DNA of 33,424 bases from JBBQQK01 sp038216025 (lineage in GTDB: Bacteria; Patescibacteriota; UBA1384; XYA2-FULL-43-10; 1-14-0-10-43-13), in NCBI GenBank assembly GCA_038216025.1, contig JBBQQK010000003.1:1-33424 (forward strand), given 5' to 3'. Both the position numbers and the translations under genes were made by a program. Under the pieces are notes generated by a model, which saw only the letters and a program-made list of their open reading frames with translations, did not search any database and was not told where the DNA came from. Below are positions 7,309-14,536 of the stretch, one piece after another (within the stretch, counting starts at the first letter, position 1; every line of letters starts with the position of its first letter).

Positions 7309-7866
7309 ATGGCTAAAAAGATATTACGCAAGCGTTATTTAATTCCCGCAGCAATTTTTGCTATTTTTTTATCATTTTACATTTTATATTTAAAGCCAAA
7401 TCCTGTCTTACGCGTTGATGCAAATAAGATTATCGCCCGAGGCAAAAATACCTCCGCTTTGAATATCATTGCTCCAGAGGAAATTGATGGCGTCGGCAAA
7501 ACTTTTACGGTGCAAATCGAGCTTGATTCTATGGGAACTTTTGTTAACGCTATTCAAAGTTATTTAGAATTTGACCCTCGAGTACTTCAAATTTCAGATG
7601 TTGATACTTCTCAATCGTTTTGTAAATTTTACCCCGAGAATAATTTCAATAACGAAAAGGGTATCGTTAAGTTATCATGCGGCAGTCCATATCCAGGATT
7701 CAGGGGCAAAAACATTGTTCAAAAAATTGATTTTACGACAAAAGCTATTAGGACAACTGAGTTGAAGTTACAAAAAGATAGCATGGTTCTTGCAAATGAT
7801 GGCAAAGGTACAAATTTATTAAAGGAGTTGCCCACGGTTTCTATCAAAGTTAAAGCAGCTTTATGA
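7309..7866 (+). CDS. Membrane-anchored cohesin-like domain protein
   Basis: This 185-residue protein has a basic start (MAKKILRKR), one hydrophobic anchor (about 12-30) and then a single extracytoplasmic domain resembling a cohesin. The domain has the pattern of a beta-sandwich, with TFTVQIELDS, a 'YLEFDPRVLQISDV' strand pair, and a late strand that would correspond to the cohesin G-T-x-x-L region. Cys105 and Cys124 may form a disulfide. No sortase signal or C-terminal helix is seen, so the N-terminal helix is probably an uncleaved anchor. The next gene overlaps by 4 bases (ATGA) and carries a related domain. Cohesin domains bind dockerins, and a dockerin protein is encoded 2 kb downstream. 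The fold assignment rests on pattern recognition. Confidence 0.65.
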   Translation: MAKKILRKRYLIPAAIFAIFLSFYILYLKPNPVLRVDANKIIARGKNTSALNIIAPEEIDGVGKTFTVQIELDSMGTFVNAIQSYLEFDPRVLQISDVDTSQSFCKFYPENNFNNEKGIVKLSCGSPYPGFRGKNIVQKIDFTTKAIRTTELKLQKDSMVLANDGKGTNLLKELPTVSIKVKAAL

Positions 7867-8912
7867 TAAATGTTTTCCAAAAAAAGAATTTTTTCTTATT
7901 CTTCTTTGCTTTATGCCTAGTCAGTATTTGGCTATTTTTACCATATCGGATTTTTGCGAAGGAAGTAGTTCTATCTACTGATGCGGTCAGTGTAGAAGCA
8001 GAGAAAATCATTCAAATCAAGGTCAGTATTAATACCGATGCGGAGAAAGTTAACGCAATTGGTTTTGTAATTGATTTTTCAACAGAAATACTAGAAGGGC
8101 TTACCCCCAATCAGTCTGGTTCTTCCTTCCCTATGTGTGCTACTTTGTCGTCTACAAAATATGAATGCGGGGTTTCAGGACAAAATGGTTTTTCAGGAGG
8201 GGGGCTGGTGACCACTTTGACTTTTAGGGGAAGGACAGCTGGTGCAACCACTATTACCCTCAGGAATTTCAACGCACATATGACAAGAGAGATAAACGGT
8301 TCACCCGTTGTAGAAACAATTTCCGGATTTGAACCGAATCCAATAGAAATTACCGTTCTTGGGTCGGGCACAAAACAACAAAGAGACAATGCTGGCCCTT
8401 TAATACAAGATAGCAGCAATCAATTACCGGCTCCTTCAGCACTTCCTGCCGGGCAAACTGCTGAATCGCCTCAGCCAACAGAACCCGGCCAGTCTTTAGG
8501 GTCTCGCATTCAAGTTCCTGGAAAAATAGGTGCCGGTCCGGAAGAAATTCTAAAACAGGCCGCAACCGAAACACAACAATCTTTAGTTAAAGGACTTTTT
8601 TCTTCGAACAATAAAACCTACTTAAGTTTATTTCCAACCCTTCTTTTGTTAGCTCTAGCTTCTTTCTTAGGCACTAGATTACATTTTTCGGAAAAAAAGC
8701 GTCATATAGAAATTGAACGCCTTTTTGATAAGCAGCTCGGAATGCTTTCTTCCTTAGAGAGCAAAATCGACTTAGTAGAGCAAAAAGGTGGAGGAGGCAA
8801 GGAGAAATTCCTTTCAGAATTTGAAGAAGCTAAAGAAGAAATTATAAATATTGAAAAAGTCGGTGGTAAGCATGAGGACAAAGCTGAGGATAAGGTTGAG
8901 GATAAAGCCTGA
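7863..8912 (+). CDS. Cohesin-like protein with transmembrane helix and cytoplasmic coiled coil
   Basis: This protein has 349 residues. It has a signal peptide (1-33), a cohesin-like beta-sandwich (about 35-165, with 'GFVIDFSTEILEGL' and 'LTTL..GRTAGATTITL'-type strands), and a Pro/Gln/Ser/Gly-rich linker (about 165-245). A transmembrane helix follows (about 253-275), then a charged 74-residue cytoplasmic tail predicted to be helical or coiled coil, ending in the repeats EDKAEDKVEDKA. Cys92 and Cys102 sit where the previous protein also has a Cys pair. It starts in the stop codon of the upstream gene, which indicates coupling. The inside-outside architecture would let it link an extracellular cohesin-dockerin contact to something in the cytoplasm; the partner is unknown. 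Confidence 0.65.
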   Translation: MINVFQKKNFFLFFFALCLVSIWLFLPYRIFAKEVVLSTDAVSVEAEKIIQIKVSINTDAEKVNAIGFVIDFSTEILEGLTPNQSGSSFPMCATLSSTKYECGVSGQNGFSGGGLVTTLTFRGRTAGATTITLRNFNAHMTREINGSPVVETISGFEPNPIEITVLGSGTKQQRDNAGPLIQDSSNQLPAPSALPAGQTAESPQPTEPGQSLGSRIQVPGKIGAGPEEILKQAATETQQSLVKGLFSSNNKTYLSLFPTLLLLALASFLGTRLHFSEKKRHIEIERLFDKQLGMLSSLESKIDLVEQKGGGGKEKFLSEFEEAKEEIINIEKVGGKHEDKAEDKVEDKA

Positions 8913-8924
8913 TAAGCAGGAGAT

Positions 8925-8954
8925 TTGACAACCATGGCCATTATTGCATATCAT
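8925..8954 (+). promoter_or_regulatory. Internal promoter before the DUF916-like gene
   Basis: A perfect TTGACA (8925-8930), an 18-base spacer, then TATCAT (8949-8954), in the 89-base gap between the cohesin-like gene and the next gene. Confidence 0.55.
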
Positions 8955-9001
8955 AATAGTAAGTTTAAGATAACCAAAAATGTTTTCATAAAGGAGAAAC
9001 T

Positions 9002-9937
9002 ATGCTTAAGAGGATAATCGCTGTTTTTGTTGGAGTAATCTCTGTTCTCGCTGTATTAACGTCAATAAATTCAGCAAAGGCTGCTGATCCTGTGGCTGGT
9101 CGGGGTAGTATTACGGTATCACCAATTTCATTCGAGCTCTATGCCAATCCAGGGGATAGCTTGAGCGAAAAGATTAGAGTTAGAAACGATTCTGGTGCAG
9201 ACATGAATTACCAGATATTAATTGAAGACTTCAAAGCGGTCGGCGAAGAAGGAAGCGTTGATACAGTTTTAGATCAATCAAACAGCAGCTTTTCTCTAGC
9301 AAAATGGGTTGTTCCTGAGCCAAAAAATATCTCTATTAAAAATGGCCAAGAAAAAGAAGTTCAATTCTCGATTAATGTTCCCAAAGATGCTGAGCCAGGC
9401 GGCCACTATGCTTCAATTTTGGTTAAAATGGGTGGTGGCGACATTCAAAATGGTGCAGCAGTTGCCTCTAGAGTCGGTTCTTTGATCTTATTGCGGGTTG
9501 CCGGAAACATTAAAGAAGAATCGATGGTTGAGTCTTTCAAAGCCGATAAAGGATATTACCAATCAGGTCCAGTAAATTTTGACTTAAGAGTTAAAAACAA
9601 CGGTAACAATCACGTTCAGCCAAAAGGTACAATTCTCATCACAAATCTTTTTGGTCAAAAAATAGCAGAGATTCCTTTAAACGGAAAAAATGCATTGCCG
9701 GGTGCTATTAGAAGAATGGACACAGAGTGGTCTCCTGGTAAATTTCTTGCTAACCGATATACGGCAACCTTGGTTGCCAACTATGGCCAACAAAGCAAGA
9801 CGCTGTCTGCCAGCACAAGCTTTATTATCTTTCCTAAAGCATTGTTGATCACATCCATATCTATTATTCTTCTTATCGCACTTATGTTCATCTTTAAAAA
9901 GAACATTAAGAATTTTATTCATAAGTTATCTAAATAA
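9002..9937 (+). CDS. DUF916/WxL-interacting-like Ig-fold envelope protein, C-terminal membrane anchor
   Basis: This 311-residue protein has a signal peptide (cleavage near AKA/ADP, about residue 28), two tandem immunoglobulin-like beta domains, a C-terminal transmembrane helix (about 278-297) and a basic cytoplasmic tail. The first domain has the SPISFELYANPGDSLSEKI.. and V-R-N-x-S pattern and ends with EPGGHYASILV. The second has LRVKNNGNNHVQPKG and ..T.WSPGKF. The layout resembles DUF916 (peptidoglycan-binding WxLIP) proteins. Its clear paralog lies at 25594-26520 with the same KNNGNNH and GG-Y motifs. AAGGAG precedes the ATG. The likely role is scaffolding surface proteins at the wall; the ligand is unknown. 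Confidence 0.6.
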   Translation: MLKRIIAVFVGVISVLAVLTSINSAKAADPVAGRGSITVSPISFELYANPGDSLSEKIRVRNDSGADMNYQILIEDFKAVGEEGSVDTVLDQSNSSFSLAKWVVPEPKNISIKNGQEKEVQFSINVPKDAEPGGHYASILVKMGGGDIQNGAAVASRVGSLILLRVAGNIKEESMVESFKADKGYYQSGPVNFDLRVKNNGNNHVQPKGTILITNLFGQKIAEIPLNGKNALPGAIRRMDTEWSPGKFLANRYTATLVANYGQQSKTLSASTSFIIFPKALLITSISIILLIALMFIFKKNIKNFIHKLSK

Positions 9938-9950
9938 ACAAATATATGAC

Positions 9951-9984
9951 TTTACAAAAGGTTGCAAAAGCATCCTTTTGTAAA
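9951..9984 (+). terminator. Strong hairpin between the DUF916-like and dockerin genes (terminator-like)
   Basis: TTTACAAAAGG (9951-9961) pairs with CCTTTTGTAAA (9974-9984); the stem continues as TGC-AAAA-GCA after one T/T mismatch. TTTATTTG follows, a weak T tract. It may terminate or attenuate transcription, or protect the upstream mRNA end, setting different levels for the genes on either side. Confidence 0.55.
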
Positions 9985-10042
9985 TTTATTTGCCGAACTA
10001 TATCTGGATAAACAATCTACCAAGGAGAGGGAGGGTTTTGAA

Positions 10043-11293
10043 TTGAAACTTATTTGTCGGAAAATAACGGCGCTAATCCTTTTGGTAAGCTTGATTTCGT
10101 TTTTTGATATTTCAAGTCATTGCTATGCGGCTGATGCCTTACATGGTGTTACTGATCTGGTGAGCATATATGCTCCTGGAGCAACAGTTAAACACATAAT
10201 TTCTTTTCACTTGCCAGAAGGCACTAACCCGGCCATCGAAACCACCGATTACATCATTGTGGATATGGATCAATACGATGATGTTTCTGCTCCAACCTAC
10301 GTCACGGGACCTTATACTGGAACTCCGGTATATTCGCAAGTTGGAAAAAGGTTGTATATTACAGGCATCGGTTTGCAGCCTGGACAAAATCTCTCAATTT
10401 TGGGCATCATCGCGAAAAGTCCTGATGTGGCTGAAGCGATGTTCTCAAGAATCATAATAGCAACCGATTTCAGCGCGAGTGATATCAAGTATGAACAAGG
10501 TGTCGCAACTGCTAGACAAACCAATAGGGTTACGATGACGGCAGCCAAGCCCGGAGAAGTGGGAACGCTAATTATTTCCGGCCTTACATCCCCCGGTATG
10601 TTTCTGACATTCATTGAGGGGGGCAATATCATTGGCAGCAATCTTGCTTCGGAAGATGGTACTTTTACGAATAGCTTTCCAGGACTTCCGTCCGGAGAGC
10701 ATACCATTGTAATTTATGGTTCCGATCTTGATAATCATATTACTCCCGGTGTATATCTGGAAAATTTATTTATGGTCACTCAAACCACCGTAAGTGTGAG
10801 CAATGTTCTTATCCCTCCTACTATCTCAATTGATAAAGAGGAAATACAGCAAGGCGAAACAATCAATGTGTTAGGTAGAGGAGCTCCAGATCATACTTCA
10901 ATTGTTTTCACGGAACCACCTCTTCAATCCCATGAAGCTTTGACAGACAGTTCTGGAATTTATCAATATTCGATCGAGGATACAATTGATTTTGAATATG
11001 GAGATCATAAGGTTTATGCTCTTCTTCAAAATGAACTGGGAGCTCAAAGCCGCCAAAGTATAATGCTGTTTTTTAGAGTTGGTTCCGCAGGAGATCCGGG
11101 CGATAATGGCGGCGAGCAATGCAGTATTATTCGCGGCAACTTAGACTGTGATGCCGACAATCAAGTCAACCTTACTGATTTCTCAATCTTGCTGTATTAC
11201 TGGGGTAGCGGTTCTGCCTCGTCCGATATCAACGGTGACGGCGTAGTTAACTTAATAGATTTTTCTATCATGATGTTCTATTGGAACGGTTAG
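10043..11293 (+). CDS. Secreted dockerin-containing protein
   Basis: This protein has 416 residues from TTG 10043, chosen because GGAGGG lies 7 bases upstream and because it gives a proper signal peptide (MKLICRKITALILLVSL, cleaved near CYA/AD). A longer frame from a TTG at 9962 starts inside the hairpin and is rejected. The middle is beta-rich with Ig-like repeats (about 30-340). The C-terminus (about 365-416) is a type I dockerin with two intact EF-hand-like Ca2+ loops: D-x-D-x-D-N-Q-V-N-L-T-D and D-I-N-G-D-G-V-V-N-L-I-D, each followed by F-S-I and an aromatic Y-W. Dockerins bind cohesins in a Ca2+-dependent way; two cohesin-like proteins precede it. No catalytic domain is seen, so this is a structural or adhesive module rather than a cellulosomal enzyme. 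Confidence 0.8.
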   Translation: MKLICRKITALILLVSLISFFDISSHCYAADALHGVTDLVSIYAPGATVKHIISFHLPEGTNPAIETTDYIIVDMDQYDDVSAPTYVTGPYTGTPVYSQVGKRLYITGIGLQPGQNLSILGIIAKSPDVAEAMFSRIIIATDFSASDIKYEQGVATARQTNRVTMTAAKPGEVGTLIISGLTSPGMFLTFIEGGNIIGSNLASEDGTFTNSFPGLPSGEHTIVIYGSDLDNHITPGVYLENLFMVTQTTVSVSNVLIPPTISIDKEEIQQGETINVLGRGAPDHTSIVFTEPPLQSHEALTDSSGIYQYSIEDTIDFEYGDHKVYALLQNELGAQSRQSIMLFFRVGSAGDPGDNGGEQCSIIRGNLDCDADNQVNLTDFSILLYYWGSGSASSDINGDGVVNLIDFSIMMFYWNG

Positions 11294-11333
11294 TAGTCCA
11301 TATCAATGCCTTTTGCTGGAGAGTGTGCCTGAT

Positions 11334-11363
11334 TTGCTTACGATAATAACACTTTGATAAACT
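11334..11363 (+). promoter_or_regulatory. Possible promoter for the subunit c fusion and F1 genes
   Basis: TTGCTT (11334-11339), an 18-base spacer, then TAAACT (11358-11363), in the 97-base gap before the fusion gene. AAGGAG at about 11371 is the ribosome binding site, with an unusually long 14-base spacing to the ATG. Confidence 0.45.
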
Positions 11364-11390
11364 ATATATAAAGGAGTTCTTATTTTTGCT

Positions 11391-13379
11391 ATGAGGAGAG
11401 GGAAGCTTTTTAAAAAAATATTCATCGTCATCTTTACGGTATCCTATTTTTTATTTTATTCAACGCCATCTGTTGAGGCAGTCGTTCCGTACAATTTTCA
11501 ATTCAACCAAGCTGTTTTGTCTGAATCAAAAATTGCCGGGACACCTTTTATGCTGAACTTTGAATCATTTAACCCTAACAACGGTTTATATTTGAATTTT
11601 TCCGGGTGGGTATCCCTAAGCGCATCAAATTCTAAGGGCCAGGTGGTGATCACTCCTCCTATGGTTTATGTCTCAGGGGGAGAATTTAACGGCTCTGTTA
11701 GAATAGATGCGGCAGATCTTAATACCACTATTACTGCTTCTGCTGTGGGATACAGTGATTCCGTAAGTTCAGCTTTTTGTATTAACGCAGATCCAAGTCA
11801 AATCTTCTTGGGCATTGCCGGAGGAAACAATCAGGTTGGAAGAGTTTCTAATGTGCTGGAGAACTTAATAAAAGTTCGTCTTACCGATCGATACGCTAAT
11901 CCAATAGAAGCAGTCGGGGTCATGTTTAAAGTTGCTAGCCAACCGAATGGAGCAGCTGGTTCTCTCAGTGCTACCAACCCTAGTACAGACGCAAATGGAT
12001 ATGCTTTAACCAGCCTCACACTCGGCAATAAAGCTGGAACTTACCTAATCACGGCATCTCTCTTGGGGTCGCTGACTACTTTGGCCGCTCCGGTAAATAT
12101 TTACGAGACGGCTATTCCAATGCCTCTAAGTAATCTGTCTGTAAATCCAATTCTGTCTGTCGTGCCAAGGGGAGCGCAACAAGTTTTTCAGGCTAGCGGA
12201 TTTGATCGGTTCAATAATCCTGTGTCTTTGGGAAATGTGTCTTGGAGCGTTACTAATGGAGGAGGTACAATTGATAATAACGGTATCTTTACAGCTGGCA
12301 CAAAGGTAGGTAATTTTCAAAACACTATCAAAGCATCTGTAGGCGCAGTGGGGGCTGCTGCTTCGGTCAGCATTATAAGGGAAGATGACGAGTCGGATAC
12401 CCAGAAGACCGAGAATGAAGGCAGTCAAGGCGCAGGCGTTCCAGGTGATACTGGCGACCAGGGGGAATCCGGTTCCGGAGTCGCTAGCAGTGGATCTGGC
12501 AGCGGACAATCTGGTGTTACACAGAAAAAGCTTGAAGGCCAAGGCGTGCTAGATCGAGTTGCCTTGTCTCCCAATATTATTCAAAGTGAAATTAACACCA
12601 GAAATCCAATTATCGCAACTGCTTATGACAAATATAATTTTGCTATAAACGAAATTAACTTCAAGTGGTCGCTTGAGGGAGAGGTTGGAGAGCTTATTTC
12701 TGACACTAGCGCCAATGCTGAACTTGTTCTACGCAATCAACCCGGCAATGGAAAAATTACAGTCAGCGCTATTCAAAACGATATCTCGAAAACAGCTGAA
12801 CTGGTGGTTGCATCGAAACCAACACCTGGAGGCGTTTTTATTTTTGATGAGATAAGCGGACCCAAAAAGGCCGGAGAATCTTTCAAGATTAAAATCACCG
12901 CAAAGGACAATAGCGGCAATATATTAGCTGATTTTAAGGATCAGGTTGCCCTTAGGGATTCAACTAATACAATGATACCCACGGCAATAAATGAATTCAA
13001 AGACGGCGTATGGGAGGGGGATATCACAATCTCGGTAGGTAAAAAGAATGTGGTTATAGATGCTATTTCTCCAGGTCTAAATGGAGTATCTAATACGTTT
13101 GAGGTGACGGGGGAGCCTGCTCATATCGCCGGCGCAACGTCGGGCGCAGGAGCCTTGGGGTCAATCAAATTTTTGGGGGCTGGATTTGCCGCCGGTTTTG
13201 GCATATTGGGCTCAGCTCTCGGAATGGCATGGATGGCAGGCAGAGGATTGGAAGCAATCGGAAGAAATCCTATGGCCAAATCGAAAGTGATGGTTAACAT
13301 GTATTTAGGACTGATCCTCGGCCTTATCACCGGTGTTTTGTCTTTGGCTGCTGCCTTTATTATAGCTAGACCAGGATAG
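11391..13379 (+). CDS. atpE: Signal peptide/Ig-like extracellular region fused to an F-type ATPase subunit c hairpin lacking the ion-binding carboxylate
   Basis: This is a 662-residue fusion. It has a signal peptide (about 1-31), an N-terminal beta domain (about 32-135), a Big_1-like Ig domain (about 145-240) and a Big_2-like domain (about 243-330). A Gly/Ser/Asp-rich flexible linker (about 330-385) leads to two further Ig-like domains (about 386-475 and 476-578). Residues 585-662 are a subunit c hairpin: helix 1 with the Gly-rich GAGFAAGFGILGSALG, the cytoplasmic loop E-A-I-G-R625-N-P, and helix 2 (634-659). Both ends of subunit c face outward in known F-ATPases, so the Ig domains would be extracellular, in line with the signal peptide. 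Aligning on R-N-P puts Leu645 (codon 13323-13325) where the essential Asp/Glu should be; helix 2 has no acidic residue. Subunit b follows, as in normal operons. Confidence 0.85.
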   Translation: MRRGKLFKKIFIVIFTVSYFLFYSTPSVEAVVPYNFQFNQAVLSESKIAGTPFMLNFESFNPNNGLYLNFSGWVSLSASNSKGQVVITPPMVYVSGGEFNGSVRIDAADLNTTITASAVGYSDSVSSAFCINADPSQIFLGIAGGNNQVGRVSNVLENLIKVRLTDRYANPIEAVGVMFKVASQPNGAAGSLSATNPSTDANGYALTSLTLGNKAGTYLITASLLGSLTTLAAPVNIYETAIPMPLSNLSVNPILSVVPRGAQQVFQASGFDRFNNPVSLGNVSWSVTNGGGTIDNNGIFTAGTKVGNFQNTIKASVGAVGAAASVSIIREDDESDTQKTENEGSQGAGVPGDTGDQGESGSGVASSGSGSGQSGVTQKKLEGQGVLDRVALSPNIIQSEINTRNPIIATAYDKYNFAINEINFKWSLEGEVGELISDTSANAELVLRNQPGNGKITVSAIQNDISKTAELVVASKPTPGGVFIFDEISGPKKAGESFKIKITAKDNSGNILADFKDQVALRDSTNTMIPTAINEFKDGVWEGDITISVGKKNVVIDAISPGLNGVSNTFEVTGEPAHIAGATSGAGALGSIKFLGAGFAAGFGILGSALGMAWMAGRGLEAIGRNPMAKSKVMVNMYLGLILGLITGVLSLAAAFIIARPG

Positions 13380-13479
13380 AAGATAGTCCGCCTATATCGC
13401 ATCATAGGAAAATCTAATATAATTACAATATAATCAATATTGAAATAGTGCTCGATATCCAAAACCATGGAGGGAATAG

Positions 13480-13995
13480 GTGCCTTTAGATTTACTAATC
13501 AACGTTTTTATTACCGGACTATGTTTGCTAGGCATGGGACTATATTTTAATCACCGAGAAAAAAAACTCCATTCAGTAGCAGAAAAGCGCTTGTACAGCT
13601 TTAAGGATCAATACCTTCACCACGTAGCCAGAAGAAAGGTTAAAGAAAAGGAAGAGATCGCTAAGTTAAAAGAACTAGCTAGAAAATTGGAAGAAAAACA
13701 TCTTCAGATGATTGTTAGCGAGAAAAAAGTGACAGTCCAAAACAAGGATTATCTGGAGATTGAGGTGGAAAAAGTGATGAAGCAAGCGCAAGAAAAAGCC
13801 CGCCAGATTGAAGAAGAAACTAAAGCCAGCTCTCAGATATTTTTGGAGGAGCAAAAAAAAGAAGTTCAGATGAAGATGGTTGATCTGGTTATGGGCGTGA
13901 CAGAAAAGGTTCTCAACAAAACACTGGCTTACGACGATCATAAAAAAATGATTGAGGAGGCGCTGGCTGATATGGAAGGAGAAGATGGAGAATGA
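13480..13995 (+). CDS. atpF: F-type ATPase subunit b (peripheral stalk)
   Basis: The 171-residue protein begins at GTG 13480 after GGAGGG. It has one N-terminal membrane helix (about 3-21), then a long charged coiled coil, ending with VLNKTLAYDDHKKMIEEAL, the family-typical C-terminus that contacts delta. Length and layout are normal for subunit b. In standard enzymes b clamps the static F1 head to subunit a, but no a gene is present in this cluster, so its membrane partner is unclear. Two TATAAT-like sequences (13418-13423 and 13429-13434) sit upstream without clear -35 boxes. The gene overlaps the delta gene by 11 bases. Confidence 0.85.
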   Translation: MPLDLLINVFITGLCLLGMGLYFNHREKKLHSVAEKRLYSFKDQYLHHVARRKVKEKEEIAKLKELARKLEEKHLQMIVSEKKVTVQNKDYLEIEVEKVMKQAQEKARQIEEETKASSQIFLEEQKKEVQMKMVDLVMGVTEKVLNKTLAYDDHKKMIEEALADMEGEDGE

Positions 13996-14536
13996 TATTG
14001 GAAAGATTATTGACGATATCATTTTGCTGGTTGACAAAAAAGAACAGCTAGACCAGATCATATTTGATGTTTCAAATATTGGCGATGAGATCGGCTATAA
14101 ATCGGTAGTAGATAAAAACGGTGATGATCCTGCCGAACGCAAGGAGCTGGTAAAAAACGCTGTTTCCAAGATTAAATCAGAGTTAATGAAAGACTATTTT
14201 AACAAATATATCAATGAGAGCAATATATTGATCTTTGAACCAAACCGGTTCAAAAATTTTCAAGATCAGCTGCAAGCAGAGATAAAAAAAATTATCTGTA
14301 TCCGTTTGACCATAGCTGTTGAACTGAAAAAAGAAGATACAAAAAAAATATCAACAAAGTTATCTGAAAAAATGGAACAAAAGGTTCTGATCGATATAAC
14401 TGTGGATAAGTCGATTGTCGGAGGGGCTATAATACATAAAGACAATTATATTTTTGATTTTTCTGTTAAATCAAAGCTGGGCAGACTGGCAGACGAATGG
14501 AAATTGGCAATAGAAGAGGCAAACAGTGATGCTTAG
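13985..14536 (+). CDS. atpH: F-type ATPase subunit delta (OSCP-like)
   Basis: The protein has 183 residues from ATG 13985, where AGGAG sits 3-4 bases upstream; an earlier in-frame ATG at 13952 lies deep inside atpF and is less likely. The C-terminal domain has the OSCP signature: ..VLIDITVDKSIVGGAII followed by F-D-x-S-V-K-S-K-L-G-R-L, matching the usual V-D-x-x-L-I-G-G and D-x-S-x-x-x-x-L. The N-terminal helical domain, which normally caps the alpha N-termini, is hard to recognise. Delta joins the top of the alpha3beta3 head to subunit b. Overlaps with atpF and atpA imply coupled translation. Confidence 0.8.
   Translation: MENDIGKIIDDIILLVDKKEQLDQIIFDVSNIGDEIGYKSVVDKNGDDPAERKELVKNAVSKIKSELMKDYFNKYINESNILIFEPNRFKNFQDQLQAEIKKIICIRLTIAVELKKEDTKKISTKLSEKMEQKVLIDITVDKSIVGGAIIHKDNYIFDFSVKSKLGRLADEWKLAIEEANSDA

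Noticed and set aside
9962..10042. N-terminal extension of the dockerin protein from TTG 9962
   Set aside because: That start sits inside a strong hairpin and would put 27 polar residues before the signal peptide. TTG 10043 has a proper GGAGGG site.
11391..13379. The c-Ig fusion as a frameshift or chimeric assembly artefact
   Set aside because: One continuous frame with steady Ig-like and then c-type sequence, the correct operon position before atpF, and a topologically sensible signal peptide argue against it, though raw reads were not available.
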